Shown: one piece after another, positions 37,355-48,110 of the stretch
Numbering within the stretch: position 1 is the first letter of the stretch
Layout of the letters: each line of letters begins with the position of its first letter
From: Pegea sp. RAD2-039
Lineage: Eukaryota; Chordata; Thaliacea; Salpida; Salpidae
Direction of reading: 5' to 3'
DNA length: 64,000 nucleotides
NCBI GenBank assembly: GCA_034620365.1
Contig: JAQGEQ010000270.1
Coordinates: forward strand, 868,001 to 932,000
The notes under the pieces: generated by a model
Seen by the model: the letters and a program-made list of their open reading frames with translations, nothing else
Databases searched by the model: none
What the model was told of the DNA's origin: nothing
Translations under genes and position numbers: made by a program

Positions 37355-37436
37355 ATCCATATGTGTGATGTAGCGATTACCATGCCTGTCAACCAGGGGG
37401 AGGTTTGTGGTTTGAGCCCAGGTAAACACATATTTG
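37355..37436 (+). repeat. tRNA-like head (pol III A/B boxes), probable SINE fragment
   Basis: GTAGCGATTACC resembles a pol III A box, and GGTTTGAGCCC matches the B box GGTTYGANNCC about 40 nt downstream. The flanks ATATGTG and CACATAT could pair as a 7-bp acceptor stem. The anticodon arm is imperfect, so I do not call a functional tRNA gene. Confidence 0.4.
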
Positions 37437-37437
37437 C

Positions 37438-38800
37438 GACAAAAAATCAGCAAGCCATTTTAGCAATGAGTTTTGGAAAAGCATCAAGTAAGGATGGTAT
37501 ACCACCTGACTTACTAAAACAATGTGAAAGTTACTCTCTGCTACTTTTCTATGATAATTTAATCAAATGTTGGAGAGAAGGACAGATGATAGAAGAAATC
37601 TGCGATGGAAAGATTATAAAGTTATACAAAAACAAGGGTGACAGGTCTGGCTGCAACAATCACAAAGAAATATTCTTGCTTAACATTGTAAGAAGACACT
37701 TGATCGTGTGCTACTTCTTCGAGTTACAAACCGTTTTTAGATTAAAATACTCTGCAATAAATATGATTTTTTCTGTGCATCAATTACAAGAAAAATTTTG
37801 ACCCCGTCAGCTGGGAAATTTTGTTCTCGATATTGTTGAAGATTGGATGCCCACCTAGTCTCTTTAATTCTGGTGAAATCATTTCGCATGAACACTAAGG
37901 CAACAAATAAATATGATAGAAGCTGCTGTGAACTATTTACCATCAAAAACCAATTAAAACAGCGATGTGTCTTTGCCCAACAGATTTTCTTCTCATTGTT
38001 ACTAAAACAAGCGTTTCATGGGTCTATTTAAGGAATCTATTTTTATTCAAGATTTGACGGAAGTCTTTTCAATGCTGCACGCTTAACGGCAAAAAAACAA
38101 GATAAAAACATCACCGTGCGAGACTTTCTTTTTGCCAATGACGTAGTAATTGTTGCATAGTCAGCAAAAGACCTAAAGATGCTGATAGACATTTCATCAG
38201 CCTGCGGAGACTTCAAAATGAAAATCAGCCTAAAAAAGACGAAAGTTCTCAGACAAAGTGTTAATGTTCCACAGCTAACGGATGAGTCGTTGAGGCTGTA
38301 GGTAATTTTGTTTATCTTGATTCGAAAATAACATCTTGAGCATCAATTAAAGCCGAGATTAACACGCATCGGTAAAGGATCCGCTACATTTGCCCGGCTT
38401 ACCTTCTGGGTCTAGGATAATCCAAAGTTATCCATCAAAACCAAGGCTGTTATCTATAGAGCCTTTACTTACCGTCCGCTGTTGTACGCAAGTGGAACTT
38501 GGACTTTGTCGAAGTCTAATGAAAATAAACTCAACATCTTACACTTCCGTTGTCTTCGTTGCATATTAGATTTAACTTGGCGCACCCTTAACACTTAACA
38601 GCTATATACAGCATGCTAAGCAGGCAAAGGCCTTGCTGATTCGAACACGTCTGCAAGATGAATGACTGACTGTTCCAAAAAGCAACATCAACCGTCCCTG
38701 TTTTCGCTTTAAGGATACCTGCAAGCGCGATTTGAAATCACTCTGCATCAATACCAGCATTTGGGAGGATATTGCAGCGGATCGCTGGAGATGACGCTCT
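37438..38800 (+). mobile_element. Broken LINE (non-LTR retrotransposon) reverse transcriptase
   Basis: Pieces of one reverse transcriptase are readable in order across several frames: GKASSKDGIPPDLLKQC, then KNKGDRSGCNNHKEI (family: KGDRSxCNNxRGIxLL), INMIFSVHQLQEK, LLKIGCPPSLF, VRDFLFANDVVIVA (the FADD catalytic box with Asn for Asp), ISLKKTKV, DNPKLSIKTKAVIYRA, WTLSK and LNILHFRCLRCIL. The C-terminal block ends near a VCKRDL-like segment. The order matches the endonuclease-reverse transcriptase LINEs common in invertebrates. The endonuclease part is absent. At least four frame breaks and internal stops show it is an old 5'-truncated copy. Confidence 0.85.
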
Positions 38801-39143
38801 CTACTTTGCAAACATATGAAGAATAGAGAAGAAAAACCAGCTTCAAAGAAAACAATAAAACCTTAAAGTTTTTTTCTTTTGCATTTCACTGTATTTTACT
38901 TTGTTTTAAATATCGTCACTCAAAGCACATCCTACATTGCTATTTTTGAACGAGGCAGGCCTCCATTAATCTATTTAGCATACTAACTTGTAAAAATTTA
39001 AATAAATCTAAATCCAGAAAAGCTTATTATAACAACAAACTTTGTAATTGGTAGTCGAAGATGCTTAAACGAATGCTGATCAAATAGAGCACAATAAAGC
39101 TTTTAACTATTTATTAGAGTTATATCTTGTTCTGTTTCACCTC

Positions 39144-39168
39144 TTATATATATATATATATATATATT
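39144..39168. repeat. (TA)n microsatellite
   Basis: An uninterrupted TA run of about a dozen units, between the LINE relic and repeat Y copy 2. Confidence 0.9.
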
Positions 39169-39307
39169 GAAGATTAATGAATAAAATAAATAAGAAGAGG
39201 TATAGCTACATACAGTATAAAGCCTACCTAAACAATAGCATTATATTTTTCTCTAGCCGAGGAATTTTTTAGAATAAGGTATTAAGTCAATTAAATTATC
39301 TACTATG

Positions 39308-39500
39308 TAGCTTAGTGGTGGTAGTAGTGTGGGCTGCTTCGGCTGAGAACGCTTATGATAAGAGCCAGATTAAAAATCATGGAGATTCAGCTGTTTCTCA
39401 TGTAGCAGGATTTCACTCTCCATCCCAGCAAGGTATGCAGCGGAGCAGAAGGAGTACAGTGACAAGCTGCTTACAAGATGGTTTACGAAGAAATCGAATA
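39308..39500 (+). repeat. SINE-like repeat Y, copy 2, with a pol III A box
   Basis: Second copy of the unit at 37046. Its 5' end carries TAGCTTAGTGG (39308-39318), a perfect match to the tRNA A-box consensus, supporting a tRNA-derived SINE origin. No good B box is left. Confidence 0.6.
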
Positions 39501-40235
39501 AGTTTTACTAAGATTTAAGATTACACCCTACTTTCACCAAACATACTTTTGAGGCGCTGAGTTACTATTTGGAATGCATCGAAGCATTATCTTAATCAGT
39601 TCCTATATTTTTTTCAGTTTCTAGGTAGAGTACTTAATTAAATAATCCTTTCCCCATTTTTCTTACCTGAGTATAGATAATACTCCTTAATTCCAGTGAT
39701 AAACTATCAATGCTGTGTATTTTTACTGTTTCTCAAATTATTGCTTGGATTCATTAAAACATCAGTATTCTTTGTTATCTTTTTCATACATCATTACAGA
39801 AACTTGTTGTATAAAGTAATTAGTAATATCTTTTAATTCTTACAAAATTCTTGTACTAAATCAATTTTTAAAGTCTTATCTTATAATGGTAATTATTTCT
39901 GTAAGCTTATAGAATAAATTTAATTTGCAAGACTATTTCATATTTATATTTTAACATGTTTATGGTACGTTTACCACAAAACTTTTAGATCGTTTATATT
40001 TTTCTAATTAGGGGATTTAGAGTAACTTTTACATTACTTCTAATTTTTCATCATTATTTTACCTTTATTACTACTTATTTTCAGCTATTAACGCTAGCTT
40101 ACTGTTTAAAATAATTATATTTTTTATTTCAAAAAGCTTACATTAATTTAATTTATAGATTGAAATTTTAATAACTTTGTTGTGATGTGTTTGCCTTAAA
40201 TTTATTTTTTCATTTGTTTTTACTCTAAGTCTTAG
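39501..40235. other. Upstream region of the CARF-like gene
   Basis: AT-rich. No CpG-rich patch, reading frame or repeat seen. It ends in a pyrimidine tract and acceptor (CTTAG, 40231-40235) 2 nt before the start codon. Confidence 0.5.
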
Positions 40236-40237
40236 AT

Positions 40238-42598
40238 ATGGAACCAGATGAAAAGTGTACTTTGCAGAATTATTTTGATATAAATAAATTTGGCTATTTT
40301 ACTTCTGAAGAAAAAGCAAATAATGCAATTATGGCATTTGAACAAGTTAATGGTGAAAAATATGTTAGTGTAAAAACAAGATGTTTAAGTAAGTTTTTGT
40401 GAAGCTGTATATTTTATAAAATTAGATGATTTTTATAATTACTAAGATGTTAGTATCATTACTGCCGCATTTACTTTAGTAGTTAGTATTGGTATTGCTT
40501 AGAGGTAACATTAAAATGCCTCAGCTTAAACTTTTTGATAATTGACATTTCTATTTGATTAAATTAAGTTTTATAAAATGTTTTCTGTTTTTATTTAGTA
40601 AAGCCAAACGAAGGTTTTAAAGACATTAAAATGAATGAAGGTAAGTTTTAAAAAATATTTTAAAACTTTTTTTTTATAACATGATTATTTTTTTATGTAA
40701 ATATGTTAACAAGTATATTGTTCTTACAAATAAATCAAAAATTTTATAAATTCTGGTATATAGAAGATTTGTTTTCTTATCATTTGTTGAATTTTATGAT
40801 TTTCAAGTGAATTTATTATTATTATTTTTCATATATAAGAAATGATGCTTCTTTTAATTGCTTTCTTTAACAAAAACTCAATTTACTTTTTATCATTTAT
40901 ACTAATAGTTTTGTTTTAATTTTTTTCATGAAGGATATAAAGTTTGGTGGAACCTGAAAGCACCAGTTTCAGGTGTCATTGATTTTGATGGTGTTCCCTA
41001 TACTATCAATAAAGTGATCAAAAAGGAATGTCAACATGGTCCTGATCGTATGAGGAAACATGACAAACAAGTAAACCATATTTGTAAACTAAACCACTTG
41101 TGAAACTTGTAGATATTGATTATAATGTTATATCGATTAATAGTGCTTATTATTCTTTTATTCACATTTATATTTCTTAGAATGAAAACAAGGCCCCTAA
41201 AAATCAAAAAACAACTACAGTTGGTTGCCCAGCTGCTATACATATTAAGCACGTGACAAAATTTCCTCAGTTTAAAGTAATTATGTTTATTATTTTTTAG
41301 CTTGAATTAATTTTTGTTCAATAAATGCTTTTGCATTTTGCTCATATTGTTTATTGCTCTACTTTGAAAATACTTATTTATTAATTTAAATTTTTTATAT
41401 TTAAATCACTAATATTAGTTTGTTTTTAAAAATAAATATTTAGTAATTAAGTTTGAATGAATGTTGAGATTTTTCTGATAAATTTTCAACTGCTTGAATG
41501 TTGTTCAAAACTTTTTATCATTTGTAATAAACTTTTTGTTTGTTTTTTTCTCCTATTTCTAATTAACTGTAGCTTTAGAAAGTAAAAAAATATTTTGATA
41601 TTATCGGTTTATAAATCAATCTCAAATGTTCGTGAAATTACTTTCCAGATTAAAGGATGTAAAACAAAAGGCAAATGTGAATACATGTCGAAGCGTTTAC
41701 GAGATTGTTTTAATTTTATGAAATCTTCTATAAAAACAGAAGAACGTTGGTACGTTGAATTTCCTTCACAAGAATCGCATCAGTTTCATAGACTTGGACA
41801 AGTAAGCACAGTATCCAATTTTCATTTCTTTATTTATTCAATCTCTAACTTTTACAGAATCCTTTTAGTATGGCTCAATTAGACATGAACGTTTGTAGAA
41901 AGCTTCAAGAGTTACATCAGCTACATCCAAATGCTCAGTTGAAAGATATTCATCAAGAGCTCTTAAACTATGTCATCAACGATCTTTTTAAAAACCAAAA
42001 GCCTCCACGTAAATCTAATCGAGCCTTTTTCCCTATCCAACGCGATGTCAAGAACTACATCTTCCTGATGGACATTAACTTCCAGTCTTTCTTCTTTGAA
42101 GGCTTACCCAAAGTCCAAGGTGAAGTAATCACAGTTTCAATTGAAAAAGATCCAACAGAAGCTGAACATAATGATACAGAAGATGAAGATTTAGTAAAAG
42201 ATTTATCTGTTGAACCAACATCTACAGCAGAGATTATCACTGAATCTGATGAATTGTGTCCCATTGATTATGAGACACCCACAAGTTCAAATGCAGAGTC
42301 TTATTTCATGAGTGATGTTGACGATCTTACAAGCGATATGTTTGAAGATGCAGATTTTTTTCATGTCCTTGAATCTTCCCAAGGTCTTTCGGAGCCACAG
42401 GAAGAAGATGTACTCGACAAAAAAAATGAAGATTTATATTTAGTTGAATATTCTCCAAAAAATGAACCTTCATCTGCTGACAACCAGCTCAATGAAACTG
42501 ATCAACCAAGCTTTATCATTGAAGGTGAAAGATATCTGCCACTAATTGATGAAGATGGAATGATTTCTGCATATGTGAAAGAATCCGATATTTTCTAA
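40238..42598 (+). CDS. CARF: CARF/ALS2CR8-domain protein (calcium-responsive transcription factor family)
   Basis: Six in-phase exons (40238-40388, 40599-40640, 40934-41070, 41181-41276, 41649-41801, 41858-42598) encode 439 residues. The domain is recognised by its order of conserved blocks: VWWNLK with a Val-rich strand; KKECQHGPDR; then VGCPAAIHIKHVTKFPQFK (family: GCPAxIxIxxVxxFPxxK); HQFHRLGQ; and LLNYVINDLFKNQ followed by NRAFFPIQRDVKNYIF (family: lFxNxxxPxxxNRaFyPtxxDixNhI). Conserved Cys and His residues suggest a zinc-binding DNA-binding fold. The last 180 residues are acidic (many Glu/Asp), as expected of a transactivation region. It is shorter than the vertebrate protein (about 725 residues) and so keeps mainly the core domain. 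The long last exon could contain a further small intron, but it is open throughout. The DNA target is unknown. Confidence 0.8.
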
Positions 42599-43309
42599 GC
42601 TATTTATACTAACTTTCTTTGATAAATTTCACTTCTAACAACTTTTTTGGTCATTCTTTTTCTACTTCATTATTTATACTTTTATTTGTTCTTTAAAAAT
42701 CATATTGTAATTGATGTTAGTTGCAATATTCGAAAAAAAAACTTGTTATGAAAACTGAAGGTTATGAGCAAACTAATACAAAGAACCTTTTTTATAACTT
42801 TTTAACTCATTTCCACTTTCAAATATAATTAGTAAATGAAGAGATAAACGTAAAAAGTAGTTTTCAAATAATAGTTTTTATTTACAACTATTGAATTTTA
42901 GAAAATACAATCAGATGTTTTTATATTTAGTTTGTCATATAAAATAAATCAAAGTCGACATCATCACCTTCCTACTACAGATGCTGAGTTAAGTCTTCAG
43001 CTTCTCAATATTTAGGTGTAAAAGGGTCAAGTTTTTTAATGCTAAAAGTGGTTTCATTCATAAATAGAAATGAATAAAATCGTCGTACACTACTGTAGAT
43101 TAATTACTATAACAAAGAACCTCCGAAAAGTTTATTCAAAGTTATTATTGTGCAAAGTTTGAAGTTTATTTTTACTACTGACAATCGTATCAAGGCAGGA
43201 CTGTGTGGCTTGAAAAGATGCTTCAAGTGTTCGTCAGTCAATCTGAGATCATAATTTTATGACTTATTTAATGATTTTTGAATATCTTTTCATTTAACTG
43301 TTTACTCGA
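42599..43309. other. CARF-like gene 3' UTR and spacer
   Basis: AT-rich with several AATAAA-like strings (for example near 42.94 kb) that could end the CARF-like transcript. Nothing else recognised. Confidence 0.5.
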
Positions 43310-43810
43310 TCAAAATAGTGCATAATCAGTACTCTGCTCATTGAAGTTTTCAGCACTTGCAAGGTAAACTTTCTTAAAAAGCTGAACACCAACACCCAGA
43401 CAATCGAACTTCAAATTGCCGATTTGGGCGATTGCTTCGTGGTGAGTTGTCCTCAAATTCCGACCAACCAGTTTTACATTTTCTTCTTTTACACCTTTCA
43501 AGGTTATTGTGCGCCTTTTAGAGAGGCAAGCAGCGCTCACCTAAATACTATCGGATGCTACTGTCATCCCCGAATCAGCAGCGAAACAACTCATACTTCT
43601 TGTATACGAAATCGAACATTTTTCTCCCAGTTTTCTTTTCTGTCTACCAATTAAATCCCCTTTTTCTATCACTACAGGAATTTGATGTGAATCGATATAA
43701 AAAAGACCTCGAAGCCAGCACATTGTAACTAAAAGATGATTTTTCAGAATATACATTTGTAAGCTTGATGTTATTAGGTTTTGCGTCGTCCACTCGATAC
43801 TACGATTCAT
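43310..43810 (-). pseudogene. Unrecognised open frame broken by one stop
   Basis: About 167 codons on the minus strand in a single frame, interrupted once by TAG at 43543-43541. This is unusually long for such AT-rich DNA, and the base composition is higher in G+C than the flanks. It contains GDLIGRQKRKLGEK, FAADSGMTVASDSI and, after the stop, TLKGVKEENVKLVGRN and HHEAIAQIGNLKFDCLG. I do not recognise the family. It could be a retrocopy, a transposon fragment or an exon pair (the TAG is followed by GTGAGC). Confidence 0.35.
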
Positions 43811-45701
43811 AAATTTATGGTCAAAATGACAACTTTACCCACATTTGTCTAAAGTCCAATGAAAAGGCATTTTTGCGACATTTAAGATGCAAAAGGCAAT
43901 GATGCCATGTCATCAAAACAAATTATTTTCTTCACACTATTTGCTAGCGAGCCTTTAAATTATTTGGTTAGGCCTCAGGTTTGCCACAGATTTATTTGGG
44001 TTTTCAGAAGATCAATCTAAAGCTTAGGGAACGTTTTATTACTTTAGTTGCATCGTGAAAGGAACGCAACGTAGAAACTTTTCAATAGATGTTTAAATAT
44101 GGTAAGTCCCTTCTTACAAAACTTCTTTCTGTTACATATTTAAATCATTGTCATGCTTTATATATCCAATATTTAGAGACTTGGACTTAATTAAAATTAT
44201 TTAGTAACAGCATTCTGGATAAAGATTGCTTGCTTTATAATTTAGCAAACTGACTATAGTTTCATAGTAAGTGCAATGACTAATTTACTTTGTAAAATGT
44301 TTTAGTAATTTATACCAATTACTAAACTTAAAACTATATGAGATTTATTGATAACAATTTAAAGCAAAGTTAAATTGACAATTGGATGACAACAGATCAA
44401 TATATTAATTAAACATGTTTCGAAATTTTAATTTTTTTCTTTTCCGGTCATCAGAACAACAGCTAAGTTTTAACAATCTTGGTATGGTAGTTTTGACTAT
44501 CAAATGTAATATTGTTTGCCTAAACAAATCTAACTTCTTGCTTGAAGAAATGTATTTATTTCCTAATCACTTAATAAAATTTGATTATTGTCAATATCTA
44601 CATGCTACCAGTTACTCATTTCAACTTTTTTAATCAAGTTTTCGCCATTTTAGATTTACATAATTATTACAAAGTAATAAAATATAATTTTTGAAGTTAA
44701 AAAAGAAAATTGATCAGAAAATAAGTTTTTTAATTTTCTAAATATTTGATGAAAACTGCAGTCGATGACTCCTGGTCCTGATAGTACTTTGAGGAACCAC
44801 ATGAATAAAAATTGACATCAATTGAACTCAAATCAGTTTTTTTTAATAACTTTAATACTTTATTTGTTAAATGATTACTTGAAACATCTGATTTTATCTA
44901 GTCATACAAAGAGTTAAAAATCTTACTCCATAGAAGTATCAATTGATTTTTTCAATTTGTATTTATAAAGAAATTTATAAAGATGGACTGCTTTCACTGA
45001 TGTAGAAAAATTTATGAGAAATTAGTGAGAGTTTTTCCAACTTTTATTTTAGTCTTAAGCACCAGAAAATTAGTACGAAACCGACAAAAAGTAAAAGTTC
45101 AAAAATAACTCCATTATATTTTAAACAAATATTAACCCCGAAAAAAACCCACTGAAATACATTTCATCGAAACCTTTTTTAATTTCAAAACTAGAAAATA
45201 AATTAAATAAGCCATCAAACCAAATATCCATAAGCTTTCAAATTTTTGGGGTTTGATGAGCTAGCAAGAAACAGCACCAAGTTGGAATCATAACCTTCAA
45301 GTAGCTTTAAAGCTTCAAATGAGTCAAGCTAAAAGTTCAGTTAAAGCTAAAAAAATATTCATAGCAAATATAAATGTCGAAACTGTCCCAATATTTGAAT
45401 CAAAATGAAAAAACTAAAACCAAGTAGCTTCAAATCAATCAAAGCTGTTGATGAAGTGTCACTCTTTAGAGCTTTTTATGAGATTCCATAAAGATCTTCA
45501 ACAAAAACTCGAGTAGATATTTAAAGGAGTTTTGTGAAGAGCAAGAAGAGTAAAAGCAGCAAAGAAAGGAAGTTAACGAAAAGGAAAACGAATGAAATAT
45601 AGAGGAAGGCGCAGGAGGTTGTTTTCCTCAGTCTCACAGTGATTGGATCACCCGGTGCTTCAACACAAGATGATTAAAGTCCCAAATTTCTCCTTCAAAA
45701 A
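43811..45701. other. Intergenic between the relic frame and cyclin E
   Basis: AT-rich, with no supported gene. CARF-like (+) and cyclin E (-) converge across this stretch. Short plus-strand frames (for example 44415-44633) have no recognisable product. Confidence 0.5.
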
Positions 45702-48110
45702 TTATTCAAAGTGTCTTGGATGTTCGAAGACCAGTTCATTTGATGGTTGAAAGTTTGTCATGTTGTATTCCGAATGTCGGAAGAGTAGTGATCTCTCCAA
45801 GAGGTTTTCTTGGTTCTGGAAGTCCATCTGGTCTTGTGAGGGCTTTTCTAAACTTTGGAGGATCATTTGATCTTGTGAAGATTTTTCTGAGTCTTGTGAA
45901 GATTTTTCTGAGTCTTCTGAGTATTGGAGGATCATTTGATCTTCTGAATCTTGTGATGGCTCTTCTGAATCTTGTGGTGGTTCTTCTGAATCTTGTGATG
46001 GTTCTTCTAAATCTTGTGATGGCTCTTCGGAGTCTTGTGATGGCTCTTCGGAGTCTTGTGAGGGATTTTCAGTGTATTCAAGACCCATCTGATATTCGGA
46101 GGGATCTTCTAAGTACTGGAAGACCATCTGATCTTCTGAGAGATTTTCTGAGCAATGGAGTCCTATTTGATCTTGTGAAGGCAATAAATTCTTTGGACCG
46201 CGATAGCTTAAAGATCGATCCTGTGATAAAGAGAGATGAAATTAGAGATTAAAGAGCAAAAGATGATATTGGTACTTACAAAGTGATGAAGATTTTGATT
46301 GTGAAGTTGGTTAGTGCAGAGTTCATCAAGCGTGAGGTCTTGATGGAATCCTCCAAGTTGGTTTTGAAGATCCCCTTCAAGATATGCAAACTTCATTGGA
46401 ATCATCCAATTGACACACTGTAAAAAAAAGAGTCAGAGAAAAGCTGTGCAAGAGGTTCAAACATATACTTCTTCAATTTCCGAATATTGGTAGCCAGAAA
46501 TAGAAGCGATGTCACATCCATCGGAAGTTAGATAAAGTACAGAAGCAGCGATGATACTCGGTGGGAATTTCAAGTGTCGGATGTCAAGGATAGCGAGATC
46601 GAGAAGCTAAAACATCAGTTAGTCGACGAGTTGTTGGAGGAAGATTATAGTCACCTGTACGATGCGAAGAAGTTGTCGTTGAGATTTGTCACCAATCAAG
46701 AGAGCAAAGTTAGAGTTGAGAGTGATGTCTGCATGCTCGCTTGTTTCGACGGTATGAAGTTGAACGTAAAGTTGCAACCACATTATCGGGGTTACAGGTG
46801 TCAGTAGCCATTTGAGGGCATTCAACATCAGCAGCTCCTGATCAATAATTTGTTTGCAGTCACAAGCACCATCAGTTAGATCAGCAAACTCTGCTATCTT
46901 CGGAGGATATATCTCCTAAAGAAGAAGTCAAATAAGAGAAGGATATAAAATTTGGAGTCAAAGACATACTTCTGATTTAGATGCGATGAAAAGTGAAGTA
47001 ACTCCAATCAATTGGAGTCGAGATTTTTTGTGATCAGTGGTCATGGTTAGATAACGATCAAGCAGATCACAAGCTAAGTAGAAAGTTACTCTTTTCATCT
47101 TCTTCTCATCGCAAACCTCCATCATCCAATCAATTAAAAGACTTCTCATCTTCCATTCTATCTCAGAATGTCTTCTTAAATATTTGTGATCACGTGGATA
47201 AGATCTTTCTTTTTTAAATAAAGATCTCCAGATCTCTTCAGCATCAGCTAAACTGCAAATGAGTTGAAAGTTTTAATGTAAGATTCATCAAATCTATCGA
47301 TAAAATCTTTTGTAAATAATCAAAAGTCAATCGCTGAGAATGTAGAAAGATATTGATCAGTTAAAAACTGTTTTTAAACAAATGATAAAAATTTAACAAA
47401 AATAACTCCAAAAAATTTAGTTGATAAAAAAAGTGATGAAGCTGACATAAAAGCTGAACAAAAATCAATTCCCAACAGAAAGTAGAAAAAACAGAAACTA
47501 TCAAATCTATTAATTATCTAAAAAAAACAAATAAAACTTACTTTCTCATCTTCGGAGGAAGTGGAGGACACTTGACTTCAGAATGCTCAAAAATATGCAG
47601 GAAGCGCGATGAATGAGGGCTGGTTGGAGTAGAAGTGAAGTTTGATGGAGTTCCGATGACTTCTCGCAAGATGCTAGGTCTCAAAATATTCGGAGAAAAT
47701 TCAAGATCAGAAGAAGTGATCTCAACTCCACTATCATTGCTAGTTGCAGTGGTATTAGGGATTTCAAAAGATGAAGTCGACTCCATCTTTAAAATAAATC
47801 TCAAATAACTTCAGGAAAAAAACCAAACTTGCATCAATTAATAAACAACAACTCTACAAGCTGCACTAGTGAAAAATCAAAACGTCGCGACTTATCGCGC
47901 ACGCGATTTCTTTGACTGTTGGAAAGACGGTTGAACAATGACGTCACAAACAGATTTACATTATTTGTTGACTTAAGCACAGTAGTAGGGCCGAGTCGAG
48001 ACTTGAGCATCGAGTAACTGACTGATGGCCAGATGACGTGAACAATTATGTAAATACACATGTTGCAGTAAATGCAAACGACAAGTACTTACCAGTCGTC
48101 TTCGTTTCAT
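45702..48110 (-). CDS. CCNE: Cyclin E, with an SQ-rich repeat tail
   Basis: G1/S cyclin that activates CDK2. Seven in-phase exons (48110-48093, 47786-47542, 47252-46970, 46915-46655, 46606-46469, 46417-46280, 46220-45702) give 533 residues, against about 400 in vertebrates. It starts MKRRRL, a basic nuclear-signal-like run. The first cyclin box holds the hydrophobic patch MRSLLIDWMMEVC (123-135; family MRAILLDWLMEVC), then FYLACDLLDRYL, LQLIGVTSLFIASK and EIYPPKIAEFADLTDGAC. The second box has ELLMLNALKW, LLDLAILD, FPPSIIAASVLY, SGYQYSEIEECVNWM. These features separate E- from A/B/D-type cyclins. Ser/Thr-Pro sites sit at the N-terminus (GTPS, STPTSPHSS). The extra length is a tail (362-533) built around Pro-Ser-Gln-Asp-Ser-Glu repeats. 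A CpG-rich patch with TGACGTCA lies in intron 1. Confidence 0.95.
45942..46067 (-). repeat. 21-bp tandem repeat in the cyclin E last exon (six units)
   Basis: Six units of 21 bp encode the heptad x-P-S-Q-D-S-E with small variants (DLE once, PPQ once). Looser copies continue to about 45.86 kb (SEKSSQD, twice). The array keeps frame because the unit is a multiple of three. Confidence 0.9.
47870..48050 (-). promoter_or_regulatory. CpG-rich patch in cyclin E intron 1, possible internal promoter
   Basis: Several CGCG strings and one TGACGTCA (47939-47946) inside the first coding intron, in otherwise CpG-poor DNA. A transcript starting here could use the ATG at 47786, which opens exon 2 in frame. 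Speculative. Confidence 0.25.

Noticed and set aside
37355-37436. A functional tRNA gene
   Set aside because: Acceptor stem and B box are good, but the anticodon stem is mismatched and it sits among SINE and LINE debris.
37438-38800. A host gene or an intact retrotransposon
   Set aside because: Reverse transcriptase blocks lie in several frames with internal stops, and there is no endonuclease part.
45716-46252. 178-codon plus-strand frame opposite the cyclin E tail
   Set aside because: Mirror image of the 21-bp coding repeat on the minus strand, which has splice sites and continues a clear cyclin E.
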